Below, piece after piece: positions 1 through 10,994 of a stretch of DNA of 57,000 nt. The DNA is taken from positions 306,005-363,004 of the forward strand of contig CAUYUJ010002114.1 in NCBI GenBank assembly GCA_963575745.1, in the 5' to 3' direction. Origin of the DNA: Prorocentrum cordatum (Eukaryota; Sar; Dinophyceae; Prorocentrales; Prorocentraceae). Each line of letters starts with the position of its first letter. Within the stretch, counting starts at the first letter, position 1. The notes beneath the pieces were generated by a model. That model saw only the letters and a list, made by a program, of their open reading frames with translations. It made no database searches and was not told where the DNA came from. Made by a program: the position numbers and the translations under genes.

Positions 1-132
1 CCTGAGACCCCAGGACGTCCACGGTGTGGAAGGTCAGGCTTTCCACATCAGAACCAGCGAAACCAAAGAAACCCCGGGCTCTCTGGAGGCAAGCAGGGTG
101 TTTCTTGGCCTCGGTCTGCACTGTACTGTCTG
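1..132. repeat. Dispersed repeat R1, copy a (cut by window start)
   Basis: Shares a core with 7065-7182 and 13293-13430: a GAAACC-like stretch, then a CTCTGGAGGCAAGCAGGGTG-like block and a CACTGTAC-like end. Read on the minus strand, all three copies give the same peptide-like pattern NTLL(A/T)S then a WKA/WRA motif. Copy a begins at the window edge, so the repeat probably extends beyond it. Confidence 0.6.
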
Positions 133-170
133 GGCGGCGAGCGAGGGGGGAAGTGAGAAGGAGAAGGCCC

Positions 171-217
171 TCTCAGAAGGCAGCGGGGCTTCTCCGAAGC
201 CCTCTCGCCTTCTGAGA
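171..217. repeat. Foldback (hairpin) element
   Basis: A 22-base left arm (171-192, starting TCTCAGAAGGC) pairs with 196-217 (ending CCTTCTGAGA) at about 19 of 22 positions, with a 3-base loop. The AGAAGGC/GGCTTC vocabulary recurs in the foldbacks at 4867-5003 and 5575-5629. Confidence 0.6.
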
Positions 218-1570
218 AATGTTCTGCGCCTTCGGGGGAGGCTCACGAAAGTTCTCAGAGGGCCGGGGGGACTTCCGAGCCTTCAAGGGGGCCCGCCCCA
301 TCCTCACGTCCACCCTTCTTGTGCCGCCGACTGCCAACGTGCTGCGAACCTCCAGCCCCGAGACACAGTGCACCACACCGCCAGCCGGGCTCCCCGCCCC
401 CAGGGACCCTTCCCCTGCAGTGCAGTCCGCCGTCCTCCCGCCGCAGCAGAGCTCGGCGGCCCACACCCCCGCGACGGCCACCACGGCATTGGGGCCGTAG
501 CCCAGCCAGCGCGCAGCAGCGCCCCCTTGCGGGCGGGACCGCGCCGCAGCCATCGTGCTGCCACGGGGCTGGACCTAAAAACGCTGCTTTTCTGGTTTTG
601 TGTTCGCCATGGGGCTCGCTTTGCTCGCTTGCCTTCCCTGTTCCCGCCCTGCCAAACCGAGAAACACACACAGCCGAAGTCCAGCAGCCCAGCGTTGAGG
701 CCCAGTCCCGTGCTACCGCGCGGACCGCTGAAGCGAGCAACGGATCGGCTTTCCTGGCCACGGCGAACCCGGGACACGCGCAGGCTCCCTGACCAAGATC
801 TCCGGAGCGGCACCCAGCGCGCCCCCCTGGAGCCCGAAGCTGACCCTGCCTTGACTGTCAGCATCTCCACCGCCCAGGGGTGACCGATCTCGCAGGACCC
901 CCGGGGACGGCGAATGTGGACATGTCTGATCCCGGACGCGTCCATACCTACCGCCTCCCGATGTCCCAGAAACTCAGTTCCCCAGACAGTGGGTATGCAG
1001 AAGTCCCAGCCTCGGACTGCACCTTGGATCCCGTCGCGTCGTGGAATGAAAGCACGACGAAGATTTTTGGCAACAGTGCACCCCCAGAACCCCCAGTCCC
1101 CGCCAAGCAGGCCCAGAAGATGTTCCCCCAAAGGCACCCTGAGACCCCAAGACGCCCCCAAGAGGATTCACACCTACCTCCAAGAAGTCCCAGTGGGCGA
1201 GATGCAACCAGCCCGAGATGCCTCTACGAATCCTCTTGTCCACGATCCAGGCGCGGTGCTCTGTCTCTTCTGGTCTCGAGGTGCTCTTCAAGCCGTCCTG
1301 GGATATTCGTCGACCCTCTTCGGAGATGATCGTCGGCTGCCTCGCGGCCTTCCCAGGGCCTCCTGATGTCCCTTGAAGGTCGGTGGAACCGCCCGGAAGG
1401 CTTGAGTAAGGCCAGGGGGTCAGGTCTGCAACACCCCAAACGGACGTCAAGGGGCGCCATCAACCTGTTCGGTCAAGCTGAAATTGATGCACCACACCTG
1501 GCGTCAAGCCAAAACTGGCCCTCTTGGGCCGTCAACAAAAAACTGCGGATGCAAAGCTGCAGAGCTGATC
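218..1570. other. No recognisable gene
   Basis: GC-rich sequence with overlapping open frames on both strands, none resembling a known protein. A CCTGAGACCCCAAGACG stretch near 1138 repeats the first bases of the window. A weak DinoSL-like core (GCCAGTTTTGGCT on the minus strand, about 1506-1525) has no coding sequence after it and is not annotated. Confidence 0.5.
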
Positions 1571-1598
1571 GTCCATGGGAAGGCGTCGAGATCTGCAC

Positions 1599-1663
<65 letters not shown>

Positions 1664-2321
1664 GCATCAGCATCAGCATCATCATATGCATCATCATCAT
1701 CAGCATCATCACAATCATCATCACCATCATCAGCATCATCATCAGCATCATCAACATCGTCATCATCATGATCATCATGATCAGCATGATCGCGATCATC
1801 GTCAGCAACATCATCCTCAGCATCATCACCATCAACATCACCATGACCATCATGACCATCATGACCATCATGACCATCATGATCATCATGATCAGCATGA
1901 TCATCATGATCATCATCATCATCAGCAGCATCATCACCACAACCATCACCACGATCATCACCACCACCACCAGCATCATCATCATCAGCATCATTGTCAA
2001 CATCAGCATCATCATATTCATCATCATTATCATCATCATCACAATCATCATCGCCATCATCAGCATCATCATCAGCATCATCATAATCATCAACATCGCC
2101 ATCATCATGATCATCATGATCAGCATGATCATGATCATCATCAGCAACATCATCCTCAGCATCAAAACCATCAACATCACCATCAACATCATCAGCATGA
2201 CCATCATGACCACCATGATCATCATGACCATCATGATCATCAAGATCATCACGATCATCATGATCATTATGATTATCATCATCATCAGCATCATCATCAC
2301 CACCACCATCACCACCATCAT

Positions 2322-2353
<32 letters not shown>

Positions 2354-3460
2354 TCAGCATCAACATCATCAGATGCATCATCATTATCATCATCACAATC
2401 AGCATCACCATCATCATCATCAGCATCATCAACATCGTCATCATCATGATCATCATGATCAGCATTATCACGATCATCATCAGCAACATCATCCTCAGCA
2501 TCATCACCAACAACATCACCATCATCATCATGACCATCATGACCATCATGACCATCATGACCATCACGATCATCATGATCATCATGATCATCATGAGCAT
2601 CATCATCATCATCAGCAGCATCATCATCACCACCACCATCACCACCACCACCATCATCATCACCATCATCATCATCAGCATTGTCATCATCAGCATCGTC
2701 ATAGTCATCATTATTATCATCATCATCAGCACAATCGATATCACCATCATCAGCATCAGCATCATCAGCATCATCAACATCGTCATCATCATGATCATCA
2801 TGATAAGGATGATCAGGATCGTCATCAGCATAATCATCCTCATTATCATCACCATCAACATCACCATCACCATGACCATCATGACCATCATGATCATCAT
2901 GACCACCATGACCATCATGATCATCATGATCGGCATGATCATCATGATCATCATCATCAGCATCATCATCATCACCACCACCATCACCACCATCATCACC
3001 ACCACCATCAACATCACCATCATCAGCATCATCAGCATCATCATCAGCATCATCATATTCATCATCATTACGATCATCATCACAATCATCACCATCATCA
3101 TCATCAGCATCATCAACATCGTCATAAGCATGATCATCATGATCATCATGCTCATCCTCAGCATTAGCAACATCATCCTCAGCATCATCACCATCAACAT
3201 CACCATCACCATCATCATCACGACCATCATGACCATCATGATCATCATGACCATCATGACAATCATGATCATCATCATGATCATCATCATGATCATCATG
3301 ATCATCATGATCATCATGATCATCATCAGCATCATCATCACCACCACCATCACCACCATCATCACCACCACCACCATCATCATCATCACCACCATCATCA
3401 CCACCACCACCACCACCACCATCATCATCATCATAATCATCATCATCATCATCATCATCG

Positions 3461-3498
<38 letters not shown>

Positions 3499-3530
3499 GT
3501 CGTCGTCCATGGGAAGAAATCGAGATCTGC
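1571..3530. repeat. Long CAT/ATC trinucleotide block with higher-order period and flanking direct repeats
   Basis: About 1.9 kb of CAT-based triplets interrupted by CAG, CAC, CGT and GAT variants. A landmark (CATCGTCATCATCATGATC and close variants) recurs near 1752, 2097, 2431, 2779 and 3119, giving a period of about 334-348 bases. The block is bracketed by a 26-base direct repeat at 1571-1596 and 3505-3530 (GTCCATGGGAAG then TCGAGATCTGC), differing only at three central bases. Frames on both strands stay open (poly-His, poly-Ile, poly-Asp, poly-Met), as any triplet repeat would, so I do not call a gene. Confidence 0.9.
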
Positions 3531-3688
3531 ATTTGTCGGAGAGGGGTGGTGGGGTGGGTGCGGGCGCCAGGTGCCCGACGCAGGCCGAGAGCGGCGGAAC
3601 CTTTCTGGGTGAACAGTCCTGGAATGCTGCTCCTGCTTCTGCCTTCGGCAGGAGGAAAGAGATCGGAACCACCGATCGTCATCGCTCG

Positions 3689-3897
3689 CACGCCCATCCC
3701 CCGTGCACGCTTCGGTCTCGTGCGTGCCCCCTATGTTTCCGCAAGATGATCCAGGATGCTCCTCCATGGTCTCGCCGAGACAACATGCACACGTCGGACG
3801 TCCATTCCCCGTGCATGTCGGTGTCGCGAGTGCTTATTTTTCCGCAACATGATCCAGGATGCCCCTCGATTGTCCTCGCCGAGACAACATGCACACG
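3689..3897. repeat. Two-unit tandem duplication, period about 104
   Basis: CCGCAAGATGATCCAGGATG near 3738 recurs as CCGCAACATGATCCAGGATG near 3842, and both are followed by GCCGAGACAACATGCACACG. Confidence 0.8.
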
Positions 3898-4130
3898 CCC
3901 GAGCGATGCCACGGCCAGCAGCGCGAGAAGCCAGGGAAGGCCGCATGGTGGTGTGCTGCGCTCCCCTGGTCTGCGGCGTCCCGCTCGAGGCGTCTCTCCA
4001 TCTCTTCAGGCTCGGGGGGAGGGGTCTCGTGGACCTCTCTTCGCTGGAAGTGGCCGGCGGTTGATGGTGATGCCGCTCCTCCTGCCTCCGAGGCTCGAGC
4101 ATCCGCGATGAGTCCTTAGGCCCCCCCCCG

Positions 4131-4240
4131 AGAGGGGGTAACTAATTATGTATTCGGCGGCCTCATGGAAAGACTTGCGTCCCACCAACAGGGGGTAACT
4201 AATTATTATGATTCCGCGGCACCCGCCGCGCAGCAGCAGG
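4131..4240 (+). repeat. Dispersed repeat R4, copy a
   Basis: Contains AGGGGGTAACTAATTAT twice, about 60 bases apart, around a TTCGGCGGCCT segment, and ends CGGCACCCGCCG next to an AGCAGCAGGAGG tail. The reverse complement of 14241-14342 has the same order of parts, including the triplet tail. Confidence 0.65.
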
Positions 4241-4331
4241 AGGAGGGGGAGCAGAAGCGGATTTAGGACCAGTCCTATTCACCGCCGAGTGAAAAGGGGG
4301 GATCACAACTGAGGACCTCCTGAGGTCAGGG

Positions 4332-4483
4332 GATCGACTACAGAATTGAGTTACCCCAGATTTTGTCCGCCGATTCTGCGAAAGCACAAGGGGAATATGC
4401 AGTAGATCTACTGAACTTTCCACCTGCTGTGCGTAGATTCGGCCGAATATGAATTTCGGGGTAAATAAATTCTGTAGTCGATC
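4332..4483. repeat. 152-base near-complete foldback element
   Basis: Left arm 4332-4357 (GATCGACTACAGAATT...TTACCCC) pairs with 4458-4483 at 24 of 26 positions. The centre is a perfect palindrome CAGTAGATCTACTG at 4400-4413, and the segments between pair loosely (about two thirds). A MITE-like element or a hairpin transcript are both possible. No terminal duplication was identified. Confidence 0.7.
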
Positions 4484-4866
4484 ACCTATTCGAGAGACGG
4501 GGTCGGAACATCGCACCCCATGGCCTACGCGTATGGAGAGATCGGCCTCCGTGCCGCGCCAAGTCGCCGATGCAAGTACCGGTGAAACGGCGCGATCCTT
4601 TTCAACCCCATCTACTCTAGCCCCATGCGGGAGGACTGGACAAATGCATTCGCTTACTGCGAGGCCCGAGGACCGGCAAACACCTGGAATCTCCGCATGT
4701 CCACATTGCAAAAACAAACCACGGTCGGGGGTCTGGATTCTACACGTCCACCGCCGCGAGAACCGTGGAATGGACATCGGTGCGTTGGTGCCTGACAGTG
4801 CGTGGATGTTTCCACCTTGCGACATCGCGGCGTTCCAACATCACGTGTTTGTTTGGCGGCGCGCAC
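4484..4866. other. No recognisable gene
   Basis: Mixed-composition sequence between two foldback elements. Open frames on both strands resemble nothing known. Confidence 0.5.
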
Positions 4867-5003
4867 AAGGGGGTGGGGGGAGGGGGGAGGGCTTCTTAGG
4901 AGGCTGCTACTTAGAAGGCGCCGGCCTTAAATCTATAGAGAAGGCCCGCGCCTTCTAAGAGGCAGGAGCGCCTCTAAGAAGCCCCCCCCCCCCACCCCCT
5001 CTG
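4867..5003. repeat. 137-base foldback element
   Basis: Arms of roughly 60 bases: AAGGGGGTGGGGGGAGG then GGCTTCTTAGGAGGC on the left, and the mirrored GCCTCTAAGAAGCC then a C-run ending CACCCCCT on the right. The inner parts GGCGCCGGCCTT / AAGGCCCGCGCC close on a loop of about 12 bases (AAATCTATAGAG). Confidence 0.75.
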
Positions 5004-5370
5004 CGCGTGGCTGATTATGACACCTCGTGGATCGCGGCTCCCAGAGATCGCATGCGGATCGAGATCCAGGGCTGGACCTAACCAGTGTTTTTCGTTTTCG
5101 TTTTGTCTCCGTTTTCTCCCTCGTTTTTGCCTCGCGTCCGCCCTTGACGCAGAACGAAATCGAAACGAGAACGGCCCACGAGATCCCCCGAACACCGTTT
5201 AGGTCCACGCCTGTCGAGATCGGCCGATTCCTTGCCAGCGGCAGCGTTCAACCTGGGCCGCCCCGCACCGGGGCCGCGGCAACGGCAGCGTCAGCGCCGC
5301 GCGGACCTGCCGCACACCGCGCTTGGCCCGGACACACCCTGTGGACGTTGGCTGCACGCCAGGCTGCTCC
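5004..5370. other. No recognisable gene
   Basis: Contains a TTTTCGTTTTCGTTTTG-type T-rich patch near 5090. No coding signal or named repeat seen. Confidence 0.45.
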
Positions 5371-5517
5371 TCCCTCCTCCTCCTCCTCCTCCTCCTCCTC
5401 CTCCTCCCTCCTCCCTCCTCCTCCTCCCCCCTCCTCCTCCTCGTCCGCCTCCTCCTCCTCCGCCTCCTCCTCCTCCTCCTCCTCCTCCTCCTCCTCCTCC
5501 TCCTCCCCCTCCCCCTC
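5371..5517. repeat. CTC/CCT trinucleotide tract
   Basis: Nearly pure CTC triplets with occasional CGC. Leu, Ser or Pro runs on one strand and Glu or Gly runs on the other are artefacts of the repeat. Confidence 0.9.
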
Positions 5518-5574
5518 CCGGCCGGCTAAGCAAGATGGGGGGGCACATGAGAAGGGCTCGGAGGCTTTCACGGA

Positions 5575-5629
5575 GGCTTGCGCGAGGGCGGGGAGGCTTC
5601 GAAGAAGCCCCCCTGCCTTCTCGCAAGCC
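5575..5629. repeat. Foldback element
   Basis: 5575-5600 (GGCTTGCGCGAGG...GAGGCTTC) pairs with 5604-5629 (GAAGCCCCCC...CGCAAGCC) at about 22 of 26 positions, with a 3-base loop. Confidence 0.65.
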
Positions 5630-5920
5630 CTACCAATCTCGCCCCGCAGCCTTGTGCACGCCACCGAAGGTGGCAACTCCTGGGAGGTCTCCATGGGCCC
5701 GGCTACGCATTAGCTGTCAGGCGGGATCTCAAGGCCAGATGGAAGGACCAGTCGGCAATACGTTGTGCCGAAATAAGTCCTGCCAAGCCGCATCAAGGAG
5801 AAAAAACCTGGGCCGAGCACTAGTGCAATCTTCCAAGGAGCCCTGCAGCCTGACCATCCTGGGCCGAAGACCCCTACCCATGCCCTCCTTCTCTCGGCTA
5901 CACGCAAGAGCGACCCTGGG

Positions 5921-6070
5921 GTAAGAGCGACTTCCGGTGCGCGGCTCCTGGGGGGCCGCGGGGGAGGCCAACCAGAAGCGCGCAAGAAACCCCTGCCGCC
6001 TCGCGTTCGGCGATCGGGGGACCCCAGTGGGCCCGCACCAGGGGTCGCTCCGGCGAAAGGTCACCCTGAC
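5921..6070 (+). repeat. Dispersed repeat R2, copy a, with terminal inverted repeats
   Basis: Starts GTAAGAGCGACTT and ends AGGTCACCCTGAC. The interior shares a GGTGCGCGGC start, a GGGGCCGCGGGGG-like patch and CCCAGTGGGCCCGCAC with 14363-14510, and matches 40279-40431 more loosely. Similarity among copies continues some 20-30 bases past both inverted repeats. Confidence 0.7.
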
Positions 6071-7064
6071 GTCTAGCCAGACAGAGGGGCGGCACGAGCG
6101 GGGGGTTGCCTCCTCAAGAAGGCGAGAAGGGGGGGTACTCCAGGCGATACTCTGCCTGTGTGCCAGCGCAGGCCTGTGCACTGGCCCTGAGCCCTAGGGT
6201 ACTCCAAATCTCATAATAGCGGGGGGGGGGTCAAAGAAATGTTTGACGGCCGGTCTGGGACCCCACCCAAGACCGGTGCAACCGCGCCCAAATCCGGACC
6301 CCCCAGAAGCATCGTTTGACGTTTCGATCTGGACCCCCCCAAAGAGGAGTGTCTGGGCATGCAATTTGGGACCCCCCCGAGAAAACGGCGACGACGACGC
6401 CGGTGACGGCGTCATCGGCATGACAGTGGAGCTGCCGTCGGGCCTGGGCCAGAAGAGCATCCTTCAGGAACACGAGGCCCTCCGTCGGCCACACAGCACA
6501 CAGGGCATCCGAGGGCACCCTCTCCAGGATACACCACAGCGTCCAACGGACACGAAAAACTCGGGCCAGGCGGAAGGGGGGGGTAGCAAAGGGGGGGGTT
6601 GAGGATCAGCTCACGTGGCTGATTTTCCCGGCGCCTCCCGGCGCCAGAGGCGCCCATGTATCGAGGAATGGGCCCAGCGGCGGGGCCGCAACCAGCTGCA
6701 TGCAGCAGATTTCGTAACCCCCCCTTTCCCAATCCCCCCCTTTCGTCCGGCCCGAATAACACAGGGGTACCCTCCCCGAAACGACCTCGATCTTATACCT
6801 CGGTCCGACAGTACTGCCTACCATACGGAATGCCCAAACAAGGGGCGAAGCATCTCCTGGGCCCCGGCAGCGCCCGGGCACACGAGGCGCGCCAGAGGCT
6901 AGCCTGCCGAGGGAGCTAGGGAACAGCCGCCCCACCTGCCGCGCCCGAACTGTTCCTGCACGACCAAGCCAGGACGAGGACAACATCGGGTGAGGACAAG
7001 TCGAGAATCTCTGAGGTGCGGCGGCGCAGGAAGACGTCTCGGGCGCCGCAACCTTCTCAGAGCG
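6071..7064. other. No recognisable gene
   Basis: G/C homopolymer-rich sequence (for example near 6220 and 6590). Open frames occur on both strands but no family is recognised. Confidence 0.45.
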
Positions 7065-7182
7065 TTCCGGAACGGTCTGAGAACGCCACGCTCTCCATAG
7101 CAACACCACCGAAGCCCGAGAAACCCAGGGCACTCTGGAGGTAAGCAGGGTGTTTAGTGCCATGGATTTTCACTGTTCCAAG
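7065..7182. repeat. Dispersed repeat R1, copy b
   Basis: CCCAGGGCACTCTGGAGGTA then AGCAGGGTGTTTAGTG matches the core at 60-110. The minus-strand reading is NTLLTSRVPWVSRAS followed by WRAWRS. Confidence 0.6.
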
Positions 7183-7299
7183 CTGCGCCACAGTTGATTA
7201 TGTCGCTATATTGTGGGAGGGGGGGAGGTGGAATGGGCGAGGCCCGCTGACACCTTCGACCTGGCCAGCTTGACCTCCTGCTCCACCTCCTCCTGCTCC

Positions 7300-7380
7300 T
7301 CCACCGGACTCCACCTCCTCCTCCTCCTCCTGCTCCTCCTCCTCCTGCTCCTCCTCCTCCTGCTCCTCCTCCTCCCACTT
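7300..7380. repeat. CTC/CTG triplet tract
   Basis: CTCCTC runs broken by CTG. Confidence 0.9.
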
Positions 7381-7539
7381 CCCTCCACTGTAGCCCTGTC
7401 CGATCCTTACCTCCGCGCCCCGACTGCAATCCGACTGCAACCTCACAGCCGCAGCCCCCGTGGCCTTGGAGACGGGCGAGACCAGCAGCGACTCGACGCG
7501 GATCCTGCCCAGCGGCCGCGGCGGGCGGGCACGCACACA

Positions 7540-8080
7540 CCCGGACACCCACAGACACACAGACACACAGACACAGAGACACAGAGACACAGAGACACAG
7601 AGACACAGAGACACAGAGACACAGAGACACAGAGACACAGAGACACAGAGACACAGAGACACAGAGACACAGAGACACAGAGACACAGAGACACAGAGAC
7701 ACAGAGACACAGAGACACAGAGAGACAGAGACAGACACAGACAGAGACAGACACAGACACAGACACAGACACAGACACAGACACAGACACAGACAGACAC
7801 AGACACAGACACAGACACAGACACAGACACAGACACAGACACAGACACAGACACAGACACAGACACAGACACAGACACAGACACACACAGACACACACAC
7901 ACACACACCGACACACACTGTCACACACAGAACACGCAGAACACACAACACACAGACACACACACACACACAGAACACGCAGAACACACACACACACACA
8001 AACAACACACAGACACACAGACACCCAAACCACACAGACACACACACACAGTACACACACACACGCACATACACCACCAG
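7540..8080. repeat. ACACAG / ACAGAG microsatellite block
   Basis: About 540 bases built from GACACA and GACACAGA units. The first part is mainly ACACAGAG, the second mainly ACACAG, and the end is CA-rich. Cys/Val or His/Thr/Asp repeat proteins predicted across it are artefacts. Confidence 0.95.
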
Positions 8081-8763
8081 GCACGCCCCTTCCTCGGACC
8101 TGTGGGATGCGACAAAAGCGACAACTGCATACAGTCGGTACTGGTTGCAGAGGACGCCCGAGAGGGCGCAGGTCTCTTCCAGGGGCAACCTCTGCTTGAG
8201 ACGCCCAGAAGACCTGACAGACATCGGCAGGACACTGAGATACCCTTGACTGTAGGGTCGACCTGCGCATCGGACCCCGCCTTACTGAACGCGTCTCCTC
8301 CCCGTCCCGAGCTCTGGGACTCTCGCGGGCCGATATGGCGCGATGGTAGGCCTCGAAATGGGGCCAACATTTCCGGCCAATCATGTTTTTGCTGGGCCGT
8401 GTGGTGTTTTCACAGTGTTGGTTGTCGGGGTAGGCGCGTGGACCCGCGAAAAGAATAGCTGCTGAACCGTCCACACCTCTGCGTCGTGCTCGTCGGCACG
8501 AGAGGTGCCAGAGGAAAGCCCATCGAAGAGCCTGCGGAACCCGAAACCATTCCAAAACCAAAACGAACCTCATTTCAGCGTGTTGGTTGCAAATGATACC
8601 GGGTTCTGTCACCGCATGGGCGGGGCCTCGAACACCCTCTGGGTTCCGCGAGCGCTCCCTTGGAGGGATCTGAACTTTCTGCAATCGCAATATGGATCCG
8701 CTATCGAACAAACGACAGCAACCTGAAAGTACGGCTCAAAACCCGACTGAGAGGATGAGAGGA
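8081..8763. other. No recognisable gene
   Basis: One minus-strand frame is open for about 200 codons beyond the microsatellite, but its translation resembles no family and it has no start context that I can defend. Confidence 0.4.
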
Positions 8764-8769
8764 TGAGAG

Positions 8770-8814
<45 letters not shown>
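8764..8814. repeat. GA dinucleotide tract
   Basis: AGAGAG run. Confidence 0.95.
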
Positions 8815-8954
8815 ACGAAACAGACAGGCCCAACATACCTCTTGGCTGCCAGGCCGATCATTTGCGGTCGACAGCTGGCCGCCCTGGGGAAGGGATGGAT
8901 CGGGCCCTACAATGTTTCACCCTCCCGCGTGGTCGACTCATTCGACCACTCCTC

Positions 8955-9595
8955 CAAATCCCAGGCTTGACCAATGTTGCAGAGCAAGACTCGCTAAGCA
9001 TCGATATTGCTCACGCGCTGCCGTGCATACAGTAGGATCGAACCTGAGCAGCCACTTTATCATGAACAAATCAGCAACCTCGATATATGAGGACACAGCG
9101 CTACGCTGTTTAGGGATTCCTGCCAGAGGCCAAACCCTCCAAACATGTCAAGTTCGGGTCAGGCTGGAGGCCTAGCGCGGCGACGGCATGCCTCGAAAAC
9201 GGTTTGATCGTAAGCCCGCGCTGGACAACTATATTGTTCCATCTCCCTCCATGTGTCGCCGACAGAATACCCCCTCTTGAAACCTGTTGCGACATCACAA
9301 ATGCTCTCACACGCCGCGGCTAGCTAACGGCCTGAGCGCAGAAGTGGAAGGTGGAGACGGAGGAAGAGAAATACAAAGGACGAAGGTGCGGGTGCAGACA
9401 AGGAGGAAGGGAGGGAAGCGGAGGGGGGACGGGGGGAGGTAGAGATGAAGGTGTGGAGGTGGAGGAGGGGGAAAGTTGACGCCTGGATGCCTCAAGCCCC
9501 CCTCTTCAAACCCCAGGCCAGAATGGCAAAGCTACCCTCGCTGAGCATTGGACATGGTCATGCGCCGCCGTGCATGCAGGATTCCATGGGATCGG
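8955..9595. repeat. Diverged direct repeat pair (8955-9040 and 9509-9595)
   Basis: Both copies contain CAAA(T/C)CCCAGGC, then CTCGCT(A/G)AGCAT and GC(T/C)GCCGTGCAT(A/G)CAG in the same order, at roughly 70% identity. The intervening sequence shows no gene. Confidence 0.5.
9340..9475. repeat. GGA-rich purine tract
   Basis: Almost all purine on the plus strand, with GGAGG and GAAGG motifs. Confidence 0.85.
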
Positions 9596-10141
9596 CCTCT
9601 CCAGGCAATTTACATCATATCCAAGCTGGGTCAACTCTCCCCACCAGCGCCACTCCCGTTCCCGCCCCCTCTCGAGTCGGCCGCGGCATCACAAGTCCTT
9701 CGGCACTTTGCGTCAGCATGTCGGCCTGATTGTGGAACTAGCAGGAGGGGGGGGGAACGCGATGAAGAGGGCGTAGATCAGGTATTCCAGAAAACGGCGT
9801 CGCAACTGGCCGAGCAGCGCCCCGCTGCAACTGCGCGGCCCGCGCGCTAGCCGCACCAGGGCCTGCGCCAGGCAGAAATAGCATCCCACTGCAGCAGCTG
9901 ACAGCGACCCTCATCTTGCACTACGGACGACGCCGCCCAGGACGACCCCGTCGGCGCAGACCAGCCGAATCACGCCAGCGATTGGCCCCTGCCCGCGCGA
10001 TGGTCGAGCCGCGACCTGCGCAGGCTGGAGGCTGGAGGTAGCGCGCATTAAGGTGCGCGCGCTGGCCGAACCACGGGCCGGGTCAGGTCGGATCGCGCGC
10101 GGGGGCCGCGCGAACCCCACAATGGAAACGGCGCTGGCTAA
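9596..10141. other. No recognisable gene
   Basis: GC-rich sequence upstream of the minus-strand LRR remnant's 3' side. No motif identified. Confidence 0.4.
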
Positions 10142-10429
10142 CTATAGAATTCCACGCGCCCCTCGAAGAACGAACTTGCCAGGTAAGGTACTTCGAAGCC
10201 ATGGGGCCCGCGAAGTCATCGTCGAAAATTGCCAAGTCAAAGACCCGCGCGACGCCCCGCTCAACGGGGGGGCGCCCCCCACCTTCCCCCAAAACGCACC
10301 CCGACCCTTTCCGGGGGACTTCCGCGCGCCAGCCGTGATTTGCTCCTCGACGCCGGGCGCCGAGACGGCAGGGCCACCGACGAGCCTCGCCCGCCCGTTC
10401 CTCGCCGCCAGCTGCGCGCCCTCGGGCAG

Positions 10430-10925
10430 CGACTCGACGGCGGAACCCCCGAAATCAATCTCCTCGAGCTTCGGGCGTCTCCCGAGGCCCGGCGGGGGAG
10501 TCCGCAAGGTCCCCATGCAAGCGAGATCCAGCTTCTCCAGGCTGGGCGCGCCTGCCAGACCCTCCCTCGCGAAGCGCCTCGACGGCGGAGCTTTCGAGGT
10601 CGATCGCCTCAACCTTCGGGCAGCTCCCGGGGCCCCGCGGGAGCGCCCGCGCGCTTTTCGTCCTGCCAGGTCCTCGGGCAGCGCCTCGACATCGGAGAAG
10701 AGGAGATTGATCTCCTCGAGCTTCGGGCAACTCTCGAGGCGCGGCGGGGGCGCCCGCGAGCTTTCCGCGTCGCCCAGCGCCGCCAGCGTTTCCAGGCGCG
10801 GCCAGCCTGCTGAAACCTCGCATAGCGTTTTGGCGGCGGAACCGCGCAGGTCGATGAATTCAACCGCCGGGCAGCGCCCGAGACCACCCTGGAGCGTCTG
10901 CAGTGCCTTGCCCCCGCAAGTCCCC
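10430..10925 (-). pseudogene. Leucine-rich-repeat protein remnant
   Basis: The minus strand encodes repeated LRR units of about 23-24 residues with the pattern L-x2-C/R-P-x-L/V-E-x-I-D-L-x2-S-A-V-E-A-L-P-E. Examples are CPAVEFIDLRGSAAKTL, CPKLEEINLLFSDVEALPE and RPKLEEIDFGGSAVESLPE. One unit, SCPKVEAIDLESSAVEALRE (about 10565-10649), lies in a different frame from its neighbours on either side, so the repeat series survives only if the frame changes twice. This points to compensating indels in a decayed gene, or assembly errors. LRR arrays normally form a protein-binding solenoid; the partner is unknown. The frame stays open to 10142 without LRR pattern. Confidence 0.65.
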
Positions 10926-10994
10926 AGCTCCTTCAGCGCATGCATCGCGGCCATGGCGTTGCTGCTGACGACCGCCTGAACCCGCAGCTTCCCG

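Noticed and set aside
1506-1525. Possible DinoSL relict (GCCAGTTTTGGCT core)
   Set aside because: Only about 13 of 21 positions with an insertion, and no credible coding sequence follows.
1366-3767. ORFs of 530-764 codons across the CAT block (poly-His, poly-Ile, poly-Asp, poly-Met)
   Set aside because: Any triplet repeat without stop triplets is open in several frames at once; there is no non-repetitive domain or start context.
7540-8080. CRISPR-like regular repeats
   Set aside because: Continuous short-period microsatellite without unique spacers.
7154-8711. Cys/Val and Thr/Asp repeat proteins on 7154-8711
   Set aside because: Produced by the ACACAG microsatellite; the non-repeat remainder has no recognised homology.
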